Source: Roseofilum reptotaenium CS-1145
GTDB taxonomy: Bacteria > Cyanobacteriota > Cyanobacteriia > Cyanobacteriales > Desertifilaceae
NCBI RefSeq assembly: GCF_028330985.1
Contig: NZ_JAQMUE010000068.1
Coordinates: 1 to 64,000, forward strand
DNA: 64,000 bases
Direction: 5' to 3'
The notes under the pieces are model-generated. The model did not search any database. It worked only from the letters and a program-made list of their open reading frames with translations, and was not told where the DNA came from. A program made the translations under genes and the position numbers. This document shows positions 18,279 through 26,769 of this stretch, in pieces (positions within the stretch are counted from its first letter, which is position 1; each line of letters starts with the position of its first letter).

Positions 18279-19202
18279 ATGATTATTAGCGCCAGTAGAC
18301 GAACTGATATTCCTGCCTTTTATCATAAATGGTTTATCAATCGTATTCAAGCCGGTTACTGTGTTGTACCCAATCCTTTTAACTCCCAGCAACTTTCCCG
18401 CATTGATTTGACTCCACAAAATGTTGACGCGATTGTTTTCTGGACTCGCAACCCGCAACCTTTATTGTCATCTTTAGATCTATTAAACGAACTGGGATAT
18501 AAATACTATTTTCAGTTCACAGTAATGAACAATCCCAGTTTTATAGACCAGCATCAAACTCCTTTATCTTTTGCTATTAAAATATTTCAAAAGTTAGCCA
18601 ATTTAATCGGCAGTCAAAGAGTAATCTGGCGATACGATCCCATTGTTTTCAGTCAAGATACTGATGTAGATTTTCATCTTCAGCAATATACTTACATTGC
18701 CAGTCAACTCTCTGGCTATACCAACCGATGTGTCATTAGTTTTATGGATCGGTATAGCAAAAATAATCATCGTCTCCAAAAGATTGAAACAGAAAAAGCT
18801 ATTACTTTTTATCCCTTTGAAAAAACTCCACAAGTTTTTGAAAAATTTTTACCCTCAATAGAAAAAATTGCTCAAAAACATAAGATCCAGCTTTTTAGTT
18901 GTGCCGAACCCTATGACTTAGAGTCATATAGCATTCACCATGGTAAATGCATAGATGATGATTATCTCCAGGAAATCTTTGACATAGAAGTCAGTCATAA
19001 GAAAGATACTGGTCAGCGAGAAGCTTGCGGTTGTGTGAAAAGCCGCGATATTGGCATGTATAATAGCTGCTTATTTGGGTGTCAATACTGTTATGCAACT
19101 ACCAGCATTGATAAAGCCAGAGAAAATTACCGAGAACATAATCCTAATTCCCCTTCTTTAGTCGGATGGCACGATCTCGAACCTAAATCAAAGGTGAAAT
19201 AG
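18279..19202 (+). CDS. DUF1848 radical-SAM-like protein
   Basis: 307 residues starting MIISASRRTDIPAFYHKWF, with YCVVPNPFNSQQL and DAIVFWTRNPQPLL, the conserved DUF1848 opening. Near the C-terminus REACGCVKSRDIGMYNSCLFGCQYCYAT offers Cys residues in CxC and CxxxCxxC arrangement, suggesting an iron-sulfur cluster. The family is thought to be related to radical SAM / spore-photoproduct-lyase-like enzymes with the cluster site at the C-terminal end. The substrate is unknown. No operon partner is present. Confidence 0.88.
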   Translation: MIISASRRTDIPAFYHKWFINRIQAGYCVVPNPFNSQQLSRIDLTPQNVDAIVFWTRNPQPLLSSLDLLNELGYKYYFQFTVMNNPSFIDQHQTPLSFAIKIFQKLANLIGSQRVIWRYDPIVFSQDTDVDFHLQQYTYIASQLSGYTNRCVISFMDRYSKNNHRLQKIETEKAITFYPFEKTPQVFEKFLPSIEKIAQKHKIQLFSCAEPYDLESYSIHHGKCIDDDYLQEIFDIEVSHKKDTGQREACGCVKSRDIGMYNSCLFGCQYCYATTSIDKARENYREHNPNSPSLVGWHDLEPKSKVK

Positions 19203-19250
19203 TTAGAAATTTTCACCCGATAGAATGAAGAATGATCAATTCTCTATTTA

Positions 19251-20483
19251 TTAGAATTTGCCAATAACTAAAAACATAAATTTAATGTGGGAGCGAGGAA
19301 CTAAACCACCTACGCTCGTTAGTAAGTTTTCTGTCACCATTTGAGGGATTCTTAGTGAAGACGGTATGTCTAATTCATCTAGCATTATGATTTGATAATC
19401 ATTCGTTCTTTGCACAAATTCAGCAATATCTTCTAATATATAACGGTTTTGGGCATAGCGAAGATCTCCAATCACAATAAAACTGTTTAAAGGGGCACAT
19501 TCCAGCAAAAATTTAATATTCTCTTTAGTCGTTGATATATTCCATATTTCATTCAGACAATTTTGAAAGACAAAAAGATGACTATTCTCGATCGCTTCTG
19601 AAACTGACTCAAAGCTATTAGCCGAGCATAAATCTAAATGGTGAGCATTCCCAGAAAATTGACCTTTCCATAAATTGGGAAGTACGAAATCTTTGGTGAT
19701 GGCTCGACTCAGTGCCCATTGGTCAGAAGCAATATCATAAACATGGACAAAAATCTCTTTTGTTTGGGGATAATACTTGGTTAAAAACTGAGCTAAACCA
19801 GCCACTTCGGGACAAGGCCCTGCTCCAAAAAAGCAAGCATTTATTTTTTTCCCAAAAGCGAAAGTTTTTGAACACTGTTGTAAAATTTCATAAGTCATTT
19901 GTACATAATGGGGATAATAACGTATTAAGTAAGCTGCTTGAGTTGATGGATCGGAGTAATTCACTTTAACCCGATCCGATCTATAAGATTCCCACAACTG
20001 CTCTGCTGGTTTTTGTAGAGATTGCAAATATTTTTCAAATGTTTCATGATTTTGGGGATTATAAAAATTGATGTTTTTTTCCAACCCCTCTAAAATGTAT
20101 TTGTATAGTCCTATTTTTTTGATCGGTTTTCCTTGAACTTTTTTGTGGATTTCGGTAGTGATTTTTTTCTCTTCGCTTTCAGGAATCAACAGCGCATTTT
20201 GTAGCCCTTCCACCTGGGCTTGTAATTTTTTTTCTTCCTCTTGAAGTCTCGCGATTTGTTTAACCAGATCTAAGTTTTTATTTCTGAGGCTGAAAACCTT
20301 ATTTTCAAGTTTTTTTAATTTGGCAGTATTGCTGTGTATATTTTTGAATTCTTGATCGTATTTTTTACTTAAAAGCAAAAAAACAATAAGGGTGGCTGTT
20401 GCTCCTATAATTCCACCGATAAAAGCACTGAAGGCTAAATTGAGAGTTCCTGCTAAATTAGCTAAAAAAAAGTATTCGATCAT
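19251..20483 (-). CDS. Membrane-anchored coiled coil with methyltransferase-like domain
   Basis: 410 residues. An N-terminal hydrophobic segment (about 12-38, GGIIGATATLIVFLLL) is followed by a coiled coil (about 45-105, LENKVFSLRNKNLDLVKQIA) and a globular domain from about 125. Inside it, INACFFGAGPCPEVAGLAQFL has the glycine-rich SAM-binding look, followed by HVYDIASDQWALSRAI (acidic residue after strand 2), VFQNCLNEIW and FIVIGDLRYAQNRYIL. I infer a class I methyltransferase fold tethered to a membrane, substrate unknown. The gene is convergent with the DUF1848 gene. Confidence 0.75.
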   Translation of the reverse strand: MIEYFFLANLAGTLNLAFSAFIGGIIGATATLIVFLLLSKKYDQEFKNIHSNTAKLKKLENKVFSLRNKNLDLVKQIARLQEEEKKLQAQVEGLQNALLIPESEEKKITTEIHKKVQGKPIKKIGLYKYILEGLEKNINFYNPQNHETFEKYLQSLQKPAEQLWESYRSDRVKVNYSDPSTQAAYLIRYYPHYVQMTYEILQQCSKTFAFGKKINACFFGAGPCPEVAGLAQFLTKYYPQTKEIFVHVYDIASDQWALSRAITKDFVLPNLWKGQFSGNAHHLDLCSANSFESVSEAIENSHLFVFQNCLNEIWNISTTKENIKFLLECAPLNSFIVIGDLRYAQNRYILEDIAEFVQRTNDYQIIMLDELDIPSSLRIPQMVTENLLTSVGGLVPRSHIKFMFLVIGKF

Positions 20484-20590
20484 CTGACTTGTCCTATTTT
20501 AGGAAATCATTGTAGGGTAGGTAGGAGGAGAAGCGGCATCATTCAAATTCTAAAAGCATACTCTACCCACCCTACCCGATAAGGTATATT

Positions 20591-20639
20591 GTAGGGGCGA
20601 ACAGCCGTTTTCGGCTGTTGCCGACATGAACGCCCCTAC
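20591..20639. repeat. Nested inverted repeat GTAGGGGCG...CGCCCCTAC
   Basis: The outer arms GTAGGGGCG / CGCCCCTAC enclose AACAGCCG / CGGCTGTT. The internal TTCGGCTGTTGCCGACATGAA recurs at 33796-33816 with one change. A dispersed cyanobacterial hairpin element lying just upstream of the next gene. Confidence 0.75.
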
Positions 20640-20668
20640 CGCATCTTTGGTACTTTGGAGAATCTGCC

Positions 20669-21262
20669 ATGGCCTATAGCAAATTCGATCTGCTGCGAGT
20701 TCAAAATGAGTTGGGTTTAACCCTTCACGAAACCCTTCATTTCTTACCTCCTGTCCCCTCAATTGAAGCCGATACACTTCTGAAAGAAACCTTAGCTGAT
20801 AGTCTTCCTCTGGCTCTAGCACAGGGAAATGAAAAAGCTCGCAGTGAATGGATTATCAATCCCATTTTAACGGCTGTTCGTCGCTTATCTTCGCATGAAA
20901 TTAGCGTCTTTTCTGGCCGAGAATTTAATATTGATGAAACACGGCAATTAGTCGGCTATGTGGATTTTTTGATTGCCCGATCGCCCCGTCTCTTAGTCCT
21001 AGAAAATCCAGTCGTCATGTTAGTAGAAGCCAAGCCAGAAAACCTCAATGCTGGATTAGGGCAATGCGGGGCAGAAATGGTGGCGGCTCAACTGTTTAAT
21101 CAACGGACAGATCAGACCATTTATGGTTGCGTTACCAATGGAGAACTGTGGAAGTTTTTGAAATTAGAAGAAGCTCATTTAACCATTGATTTAGAAGCCT
21201 ACGCGATCGATCCCATCGAGCGATTACTGGGCATTCTCATTCATCTTGCTTGTCAGGGATAA
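20669..21262 (+). CDS. Putative PD-(D/E)XK nuclease-fold protein
   Basis: 197 residues, soluble. The arrangement ETRQLVGYVDFLIARSPRLL (Asp), VVMLVEAKPENL (ExK), and the following helix GLGQCGAEMVAAQLFN fits the restriction-endonuclease-like core D-(E/D)xK-Q/helix. It continues with TIYGCVTNGELWKFLKLE, typical of cyanobacterial proteins of this kind that lack methyltransferase partners. Its function is unknown and none of its neighbours is informative. Confidence 0.8.
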   Translation: MAYSKFDLLRVQNELGLTLHETLHFLPPVPSIEADTLLKETLADSLPLALAQGNEKARSEWIINPILTAVRRLSSHEISVFSGREFNIDETRQLVGYVDFLIARSPRLLVLENPVVMLVEAKPENLNAGLGQCGAEMVAAQLFNQRTDQTIYGCVTNGELWKFLKLEEAHLTIDLEAYAIDPIERLLGILIHLACQG

Positions 21263-21439
21263 AGCTATATAGGGCTTCGCGCTAGGCAATAGGCAATAGC
21301 TTATATCAAATCCTTAAAATGTTTGCATCAATTGATGGCTGAGAGGCAAGGGTCTTAAGCCCCTTGTCTCCCAAGGATCGATTAATGGGAATGTTAAAGA
21401 GAAATGGTATTACTAATTCCCCATTATCCATGACTAGCG

Positions 21440-23578
21440 CTATCCTTGTTGACAAGGGATGTGAATGATAAATTCGGTTCCTTCCCCTGGAATTGAATGG
21501 CAATCCATTTTACCCCCATGATTTTTGACCACAATTTGGTAACTAATTGACAAACCTAAACCTGTGCCTTTCCCTACCGGCTTCGTTGTAAAAAATGGAT
21601 CAAATAAGCGTTGTTTGACCCGTTCCGGGATTCCCATGCCATTATCTTGAATGCGAATTGCTACCCAGTTTGAATCCAGCAATTGGGTAGCAATCCGAAT
21701 TTGTCCCTCACGAGGCTCTTGTAAATGTCCTTGTTTCGAGCAAAGGGATTCATCGATCGCATCTATGGCATTACTGAGGATATTCATCACTACCTGATTC
21801 AGTTGTCCGGCATAACACTCTATTTTAGGTAATTCTCCGTACTCTTTAATGACCTCAATTCCGGGATAATCGGGTTTCACTTTCATCCGATTGTGCAGAA
21901 TCAGTAAGGTGCTATCAATCCCCTCATGAATATCAACCGACTTCACTGCTGATTCATCTAAGCGGGAAAAAGTACGCATGGATTTGACAATTTCTCTGAT
22001 CCGCTCCGTACCGACAGTCATGGAATGGAGCAGTTCCGGCAAATCTTCGAGGAGAAAATCCAGGTCTTTGACTTCTGTGGCTTCGGCGATCTCCGGATGG
22101 GGTTGGGGATAATGGTCTTGATACAATTGTAGAATATCTACCAAATCCTGCATGTAATTTTCGGCATGTAACAAGTTCCCATAGATAAAGTTCACTGGAT
22201 TATTAATTTCATGGGCTACTCCCGCCACCATTTGTCCTAGGGATGACATTTTTTCCGCTTGAATTAAATGGGATTGGGTTCGTTTTAAGTCACATAACGT
22301 TTCCTGAAGTTGTTGATTTTTTTCTTTTAACAAAGATTCAGAATGGCGCAAGGCATGTTCAGCCTGTTTGCGAGCAGTCATATCAATGCAGATCATGCCC
22401 ACACCTTTAGATTGACCTTGCTCGGTGGTGAGGGGAAAGTAGTTTTCTAACCAATGACGCACAACACCGGATAACCGTGGTGTTTCATGGGAAACTTCAA
22501 TATTGAGTAGGGGTTTACCACTGGTTAAGACTTCCCTCAGATGGGGTTCGAGGGTTTTAGCTCGATAGGGATTAATTTCACTAATGGTTTTTGTCAGATG
22601 ATCGCCGATCGTACTATCATTGGTACTGGCAAGGGTTTCGTTAACTTGCACGAATCTCATTTTTTTGTCCAGAATTGCCATACCAATGGGAGCAGCTTTG
22701 AAGAAGGCATTCCAGAGTTGATCTCGCCAGACGAGTTCCTTTTGCAAGGCTTGGCGATCGCTAATATCTCGTCCTTCTGCAATCAGCATTACCACTTTCC
22801 CACAGGAGTCCATCACCGGTTTGAGGGAAAAGTCTACCGTGATACTTTGCTGATTTATGCCCAAAAAATCAACTGTACAGCGCAGGGTTTTACCCTTAGC
22901 TGCTTGCTTAATTTTAGCTTTGAGTTGTTCCTGATTGGCGTAATCTTGGGGCCACCATGGCGCATTCCATATATCTTGATCGATAACATCAGAAAGTTGA
23001 ACCCCTGCAAACTCTAGGAGGGTGTGATTCGCTTCTAAAATTTCTCCTTCTGGAGATAATAGCGTCATAAATCCAAACGCAGAGTTGAATATTGCTCGAA
23101 AGCGACGTTCACTTTCCTTGAGTGCTTGTTGTGCCTTGCGGCGATCGCGTAAGACGGCTTGGTGTTCACTGGTATCAGTCACCACTCCCAGAAAGGTCGG
23201 AGGAGTAGAGGGGCTAGTATACAGCAAGGAAACTGCTAAGTTCACCCAAGTCATGGAGCCATCTTGATGCAGATAGCGTTTTTCTTGCATGAAGGTTTGC
23301 AACTCGCCCTCTAGAAGTTGATCGATCAAGGGGCGATCGCCCTCAATATCATCGGGATGAATAATTTCCATCAACGAATGACCTTGCAACTCTTGAGGGG
23401 GATAGCCGATCAAATGACCAAACCGAGGATTAATTCTGAGAATTTTTCCCTCTAGAGACCATTCAATCATACCCGTGGGGGCTTGATTGAAGAGGGTATT
23501 TTCTCGATTAGTATCCATGGGAGTCACTTGAGTTTTTAAGGGCGTTTTATAAGAGTTGTCAGATTTCAAAAGGTACAT
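21440..23578 (-). CDS. Multi-PAS sensor histidine kinase
   Basis: 712 residues, no membrane helix. PAS/PAC 1 spans about 30-145 (FNQAPTGMIEWSLEGKILRINP...HQDGSMTWVNL), PAS 2 about 155-275, and PAS 3 about 285-410 with its PAC piece. A coiled coil precedes the phosphoacceptor HAEKM-type segment MVAGVAHEINNPVNFIYGNLL (H-box about residue 455). The ATPase end has N-box QVVMNILSNAIDAID, DNGMGIPERVKQRLFDPFF and GKGTGLGLSISYQIV. The H-box with 'NPVNFI' is the common cyanobacterial/proteobacterial HPK4 class. No response regulator is adjacent, so it is an orphan. An alternative start is ATG at 23518 (MDTNRENTL). Confidence 0.93.
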   Translation of the reverse strand: MYLLKSDNSYKTPLKTQVTPMDTNRENTLFNQAPTGMIEWSLEGKILRINPRFGHLIGYPPQELQGHSLMEIIHPDDIEGDRPLIDQLLEGELQTFMQEKRYLHQDGSMTWVNLAVSLLYTSPSTPPTFLGVVTDTSEHQAVLRDRRKAQQALKESERRFRAIFNSAFGFMTLLSPEGEILEANHTLLEFAGVQLSDVIDQDIWNAPWWPQDYANQEQLKAKIKQAAKGKTLRCTVDFLGINQQSITVDFSLKPVMDSCGKVVMLIAEGRDISDRQALQKELVWRDQLWNAFFKAAPIGMAILDKKMRFVQVNETLASTNDSTIGDHLTKTISEINPYRAKTLEPHLREVLTSGKPLLNIEVSHETPRLSGVVRHWLENYFPLTTEQGQSKGVGMICIDMTARKQAEHALRHSESLLKEKNQQLQETLCDLKRTQSHLIQAEKMSSLGQMVAGVAHEINNPVNFIYGNLLHAENYMQDLVDILQLYQDHYPQPHPEIAEATEVKDLDFLLEDLPELLHSMTVGTERIREIVKSMRTFSRLDESAVKSVDIHEGIDSTLLILHNRMKVKPDYPGIEVIKEYGELPKIECYAGQLNQVVMNILSNAIDAIDESLCSKQGHLQEPREGQIRIATQLLDSNWVAIRIQDNGMGIPERVKQRLFDPFFTTKPVGKGTGLGLSISYQIVVKNHGGKMDCHSIPGEGTEFIIHIPCQQG

Positions 23579-23918
23579 ATTAGGTTTGATTTATGATTTT
23601 GGGGTTTGTGAATACTTTGAGTATAAGGTAGAGGTCTGAAGATGATCTTAATATTGTTTACAAAACGTTATCAAAATAACGTCAGCTTAATGTGTTGGAG
23701 TTCAGCATGCTTTCTTTGTATCCATTAATACAAAGGTCTTTCAAAAAAACATGGGGTCAGGATTGATAGATTGAAGCCTGTTTGATTCCTGTGCTATCCA
23801 ATAGTCGTGGCGTGGAACAGCTAATTTGAGGAATGAGACAGCTAGGTTTGTTGTTGCGCTTTAGTGTTATGGAAGCTCTGGCAGCTAAAGCGCAATAAAA
23901 ATCAACAATTGTTAATGA
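23579..23918. other. Intergenic region with one dispersed hairpin
   Basis: 340 bp without a gene between the kinase promoter side and the mnmG 3' end. Apart from the hairpin at 23847-23905, I see AT-rich sequence with no tRNA-like or ORF signal. Confidence 0.6.
23847..23905. repeat. Dispersed hairpin, TTGCGCTTTAG / CTAAAGCGCAA arms
   Basis: TTTGTTGTTGCGCTTTAG, a longer diverged loop, then CTAAAGCGCAATAAAAATCAAC. It belongs to the same family as the hairpins at 9734-9782 and 62118-62169 but with a rearranged centre. Confidence 0.7.
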
Positions 23919-25823
23919 TTAATGGTTAATGGTTAATTGTTTCCGGTTTTGTACCTCCAAATAAATTAACAAAGCATTCATATCGGCTGGATTTACTCCA
24001 CCAATTCTAGAGGCTTGACCCACGGTCAACGGACGCACGCGATCTAATTTTTCCCGTGCTTCCATGGACAAAGTTTCAATTTGGAAATAATCCAAACTTT
24101 CCGGTAGCTTATGATTGGCATAACGGTTAATTTGGTCAATTTGATTTTGTTGCCGTTGGATATAGCCAGAATATTTAATTTCAATCTCTGCCCCTTGTTT
24201 TTCTTCAGATGCTAACTCAGTATTTCCCAAGCCATAGCGATCTAAATCCCCATAATGGAATCGGGGACGGCGCAACAGATCGGCCAGAGTAATCGATCCC
24301 TTAATCTTTTGTTCAGTATCGGCTACAATCTTCTGACCCACAGGCTCGTGTTCTTTTACACGGGTTTCATACAGTCGTTCTTTTTCCCCAGCAATCTTCT
24401 CTTGCTTCTCGGTAAAAAGAGTCCAGCGTCGGTCATCAATCAAGCCAATTTCTCGACCCAAAGGCGTTAACCGGCGATCGGCATTATCAGAGCGTAGCAC
24501 CAGACGATATTCTGAACGGGAGGTTAACATCCGATAGGGTTCGCGCAGTTCTTTCGTACACAGATCGTCAATCAGTGTACCGACATAACTCTGTTCGCGG
24601 GCAAAAATAATTGGCTCTTGTCCGCGTACCAAACGGACCGCATTCACGCCAGCGACTAAGCCTTGAGCAGCCGCTTCTTCATAACCGGTTGTACCATTAA
24701 TTTGTCCGGCACAAAACAACCCTTCTACCTTCTTAGTCATCAGTGTGGGATAACACTGGGTTGCTGGTAGATAGTCATACTCAACTGCATAAGCCGGGCG
24801 CAACATTACACACTTTTCCAATCCGGGTAAAGAGCGCAACATCTTCAATTGCAATGTTTCTGGTAAACCCGTAGAAAACCCTTGGATATACAATTCCGGA
24901 ATAGTGCGTCCTTCCGGTTCAATAAAGATTTGATGGGACTCTTTGTCGGCAAAGCGAACAATTTTATCCTCAATACTGGGACAATAGCGCGGCCCTTTGG
25001 CATCCACCCACCCGCCATACACGGGAGAAAGATGCAAATTATCCCGAATGAGTTGATGGGTTTCAGCAGTTGTACGGGTAATGTAACAGTCCATCTGTTC
25101 CCGTCGAACCCAAACCTCTGGGTCAAAACTAAACCAACCGGCTTCATCTTCTCCCGGTTGCCGCTCCATTTTGCTATAGTCCGCAGAGCGCTTATCCACT
25201 CGTGCAGGGGTTCCAGTTTTCAGTCGTCCGGTTTCAAACCCCAAGCGGTTTAGGGTTTCCGTGAGTCCCACGGCGGCAAATTCACCCGCACGTCCCGCAT
25301 CCATGGATTTTTTGCCCACCCAGATTTTTCCGCCCAGGAAGGTTCCGGTGGTGAGAATGACGGCGCGACATCCGAAGGCGACTCCAAAGTAGGTTTCTAC
25401 GCCGATAATTTCATCATTGTTGCCCAATACCAAGTCGGTAACCATACCTTCGCGCAAGACGAGGTTTTCTTGGGTTTCGACGATGCTTTTCATTACCGCA
25501 GCGTATTCGCGCTTATCGGTTTGAGCGCGTAGGGCCCAAACTGCGGGGCCTCGTGAGGCATTGAGGACGCGCTTCTGGAGATAGGTGCGATCGCTCATTT
25601 TCCCAATTTCCCCCCCCAAAGCATCCACCTCATGGGTTAATTGGGACTTCGCAGGCCCGCCCACAGCAGGGTTACAGGGTTGCCAGGCAATTTTATCCAA
25701 ATTCAGCGTCAGCAGAAGGGTGCGACATCCAAGGCGGGCAGAGGCAAGGGCTGCTTCGCACCCGGAATGGCCTGCACCGACAACAACAATATCAAATTCA
25801 TCTTGGAAGTCTACGAGAGTCAT
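23919..25823 (-). CDS. mnmG: tRNA uridine 5-carboxymethylaminomethyl modification enzyme
   Basis: MnmG (GidA) uses FAD, methylene-tetrahydrofolate and, with MnmE, modifies the wobble uridine U34 of certain tRNAs. The 634-residue protein starts at [25 protein letters not shown], where [10 protein letters not shown] is the FAD dinucleotide motif. An upstream frame of 17 residues is not conserved. [60 protein letters not shown] and [20 protein letters not shown] are family blocks. The C-terminal [18 protein letters not shown] fits the MnmE-binding end. Its first 11 codons and upstream leader are repeated at 26665-26769. Confidence 0.97.
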   Translation of the reverse strand: MTLVDFQDEFDIVVVGAGHSGCEAALASARLGCRTLLLTLNLDKIAWQPCNPAVGGPAKSQLTHEVDALGGEIGKMSDRTYLQKRVLNASRGPAVWALRAQTDKREYAAVMKSIVETQENLVLREGMVTDLVLGNNDEIIGVETYFGVAFGCRAVILTTGTFLGGKIWVGKKSMDAGRAGEFAAVGLTETLNRLGFETGRLKTGTPARVDKRSADYSKMERQPGEDEAGWFSFDPEVWVRREQMDCYITRTTAETHQLIRDNLHLSPVYGGWVDAKGPRYCPSIEDKIVRFADKESHQIFIEPEGRTIPELYIQGFSTGLPETLQLKMLRSLPGLEKCVMLRPAYAVEYDYLPATQCYPTLMTKKVEGLFCAGQINGTTGYEEAAAQGLVAGVNAVRLVRGQEPIIFAREQSYVGTLIDDLCTKELREPYRMLTSRSEYRLVLRSDNADRRLTPLGREIGLIDDRRWTLFTEKQEKIAGEKERLYETRVKEHEPVGQKIVADTEQKIKGSITLADLLRRPRFHYGDLDRYGLGNTELASEEKQGAEIEIKYSGYIQRQQNQIDQINRYANHKLPESLDYFQIETLSMEAREKLDRVRPLTVGQASRIGGVNPADMNALLIYLEVQNRKQLTINH

Positions 25824-25895
25824 GGCGTTGCGGTTGAACGGAAAACATAGATTCTTATTGTAGCAATCTGACAACCTGAAGAAACTTGATTTTCG
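25791..25895. repeat. 105-bp direct repeat, copy 1 (mnmG start side)
   Basis: Covers the first 11 mnmG codons plus its leader. Copy 2 at 26665-26769 matches 99 of 105 positions. The leader part still encodes [12 protein letters not shown]-stop on the minus strand, exactly the C-terminus of the upstream 1116-residue protein, with a synonymous difference. The two copies bracket the PIN/antitoxin module. Confidence 0.9.
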
Positions 25896-26351
25896 TTATG
25901 ATCTCAACTTGCTCGGATCGATAGCCTCAATTTGAGAACACCAAGCAAAATCCTTGGTATTAAAAGTATAGATTGTGCTAATTTGATGGGCTAACATAAT
26001 GGCAATATGAAGTAAATCAAAGACTCCTCCATTGGTGACAGGACGCTCTTCCAATAAAGCGATCCAACTCTCAAAGAGATCCACCGGAGTTGACAGCAAG
26101 CAGATATGGGGCATCTGACAAATCCGTTTAATGCGGATAATTGCTTCTGTTGGCTGTAAAGGTGTGGCTAAAATAGCCGGATTAGTAATATAAGAGTAAA
26201 ATTCTGCTAAAACCTGAGATGAAACACACAAAATTTCCCTGTCGGTAGGTCTAAATATTTCTAAGGCAGCTTGATGTTGAGGAGCTTTGATATTAGCAAC
26301 ATAAGCGAGGATATTCGTGTCCAGATAAATTCGTTTAGCTTCTGTTGCCAT
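25896..26351 (-). CDS. PIN-domain toxin, repeat-bracketed module
   Basis: About 151 residues from ATG 26351 (MATEAKRIYLDTNILAYVAN). The first Asp lies in YLDTNILAYV, an acidic Glu in LAEFYSYITNPAIL, and the distal acidic residues in GGVFDLLHIAIMLAHQI and TFNTKDFAWC. This places it in the VapC/PIN ribonuclease group. A longer frame to 26393 overlaps the antitoxin and is unlikely. It overlaps the antitoxin gene by 17 bp. Its stop codon abuts the direct repeat. Confidence 0.88.
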   Translation of the reverse strand: MATEAKRIYLDTNILAYVANIKAPQHQAALEIFRPTDREILCVSSQVLAEFYSYITNPAILATPLQPTEAIIRIKRICQMPHICLLSTPVDLFESWIALLEERPVTNGGVFDLLHIAIMLAHQISTIYTFNTKDFAWCSQIEAIDPSKLRS

Positions 26352-26541
26352 AAAGCATCGTCCGATTAAAGGGCTGGAGAATTTCGCTGGCAAAAAACAA
26401 GGAATTTAGGTCAGATTCTGAGGGATTTTCTGGGGTTAATTGCTTCTGCTGTTGATTTCGCGTTTTAAAGGTTTCTATCATCAGAGAAATTTGCTCAATT
26501 TGTCCTGGAGTGAGTCCAGTGATATCAATAGTTTGAGTCAT
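26335..26541 (-). CDS. Antitoxin of the repeat-bracketed module
   Basis: 68 residues starting MTQTIDITGLTPGQIEQISLMI, the same family as the antitoxin at 13168-13374 (identical in 16 of the first 22 positions by eye), with a diverged C-terminal part that would fit its own toxin. It is upstream of and overlaps the PIN gene. Confidence 0.8.
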   Translation of the reverse strand: MTQTIDITGLTPGQIEQISLMIETFKTRNQQQKQLTPENPSESDLNSLFFASEILQPFNRTMLYGNRS

Positions 26542-26664
26542 TTTTGAGTTGGGGTCTAGGGGTTGTTGACATTTTAGCTAATTTTGGGGCTAAGGGTCAG
26601 AAAGTGGGTTTTTTGGGTGCTTAAATCTCCTCTAATGCTAGAGAGGTTATGTTTCTGATTCATC

Positions 26665-26769
26665 ATCAAATTCATCTTGGAAGTCTACGGAAGTCATGGC
26701 GTTGCGGTTGAACGGAAAACATAGACTTTTATTGTAGCAATCGTACAACCTGAAGAAACTTGATTTTCG
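26665..26769. repeat. 105-bp direct repeat, copy 2 (end of GHKL gene)
   Basis: Contains the true last 12 codons of the 1116-residue gene (stop at 26729) and a headless copy of the mnmG start, [11 protein letters not shown], which runs into DESET and a stop. Six mismatches to copy 1 occur as three adjacent pairs. Confidence 0.9.
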
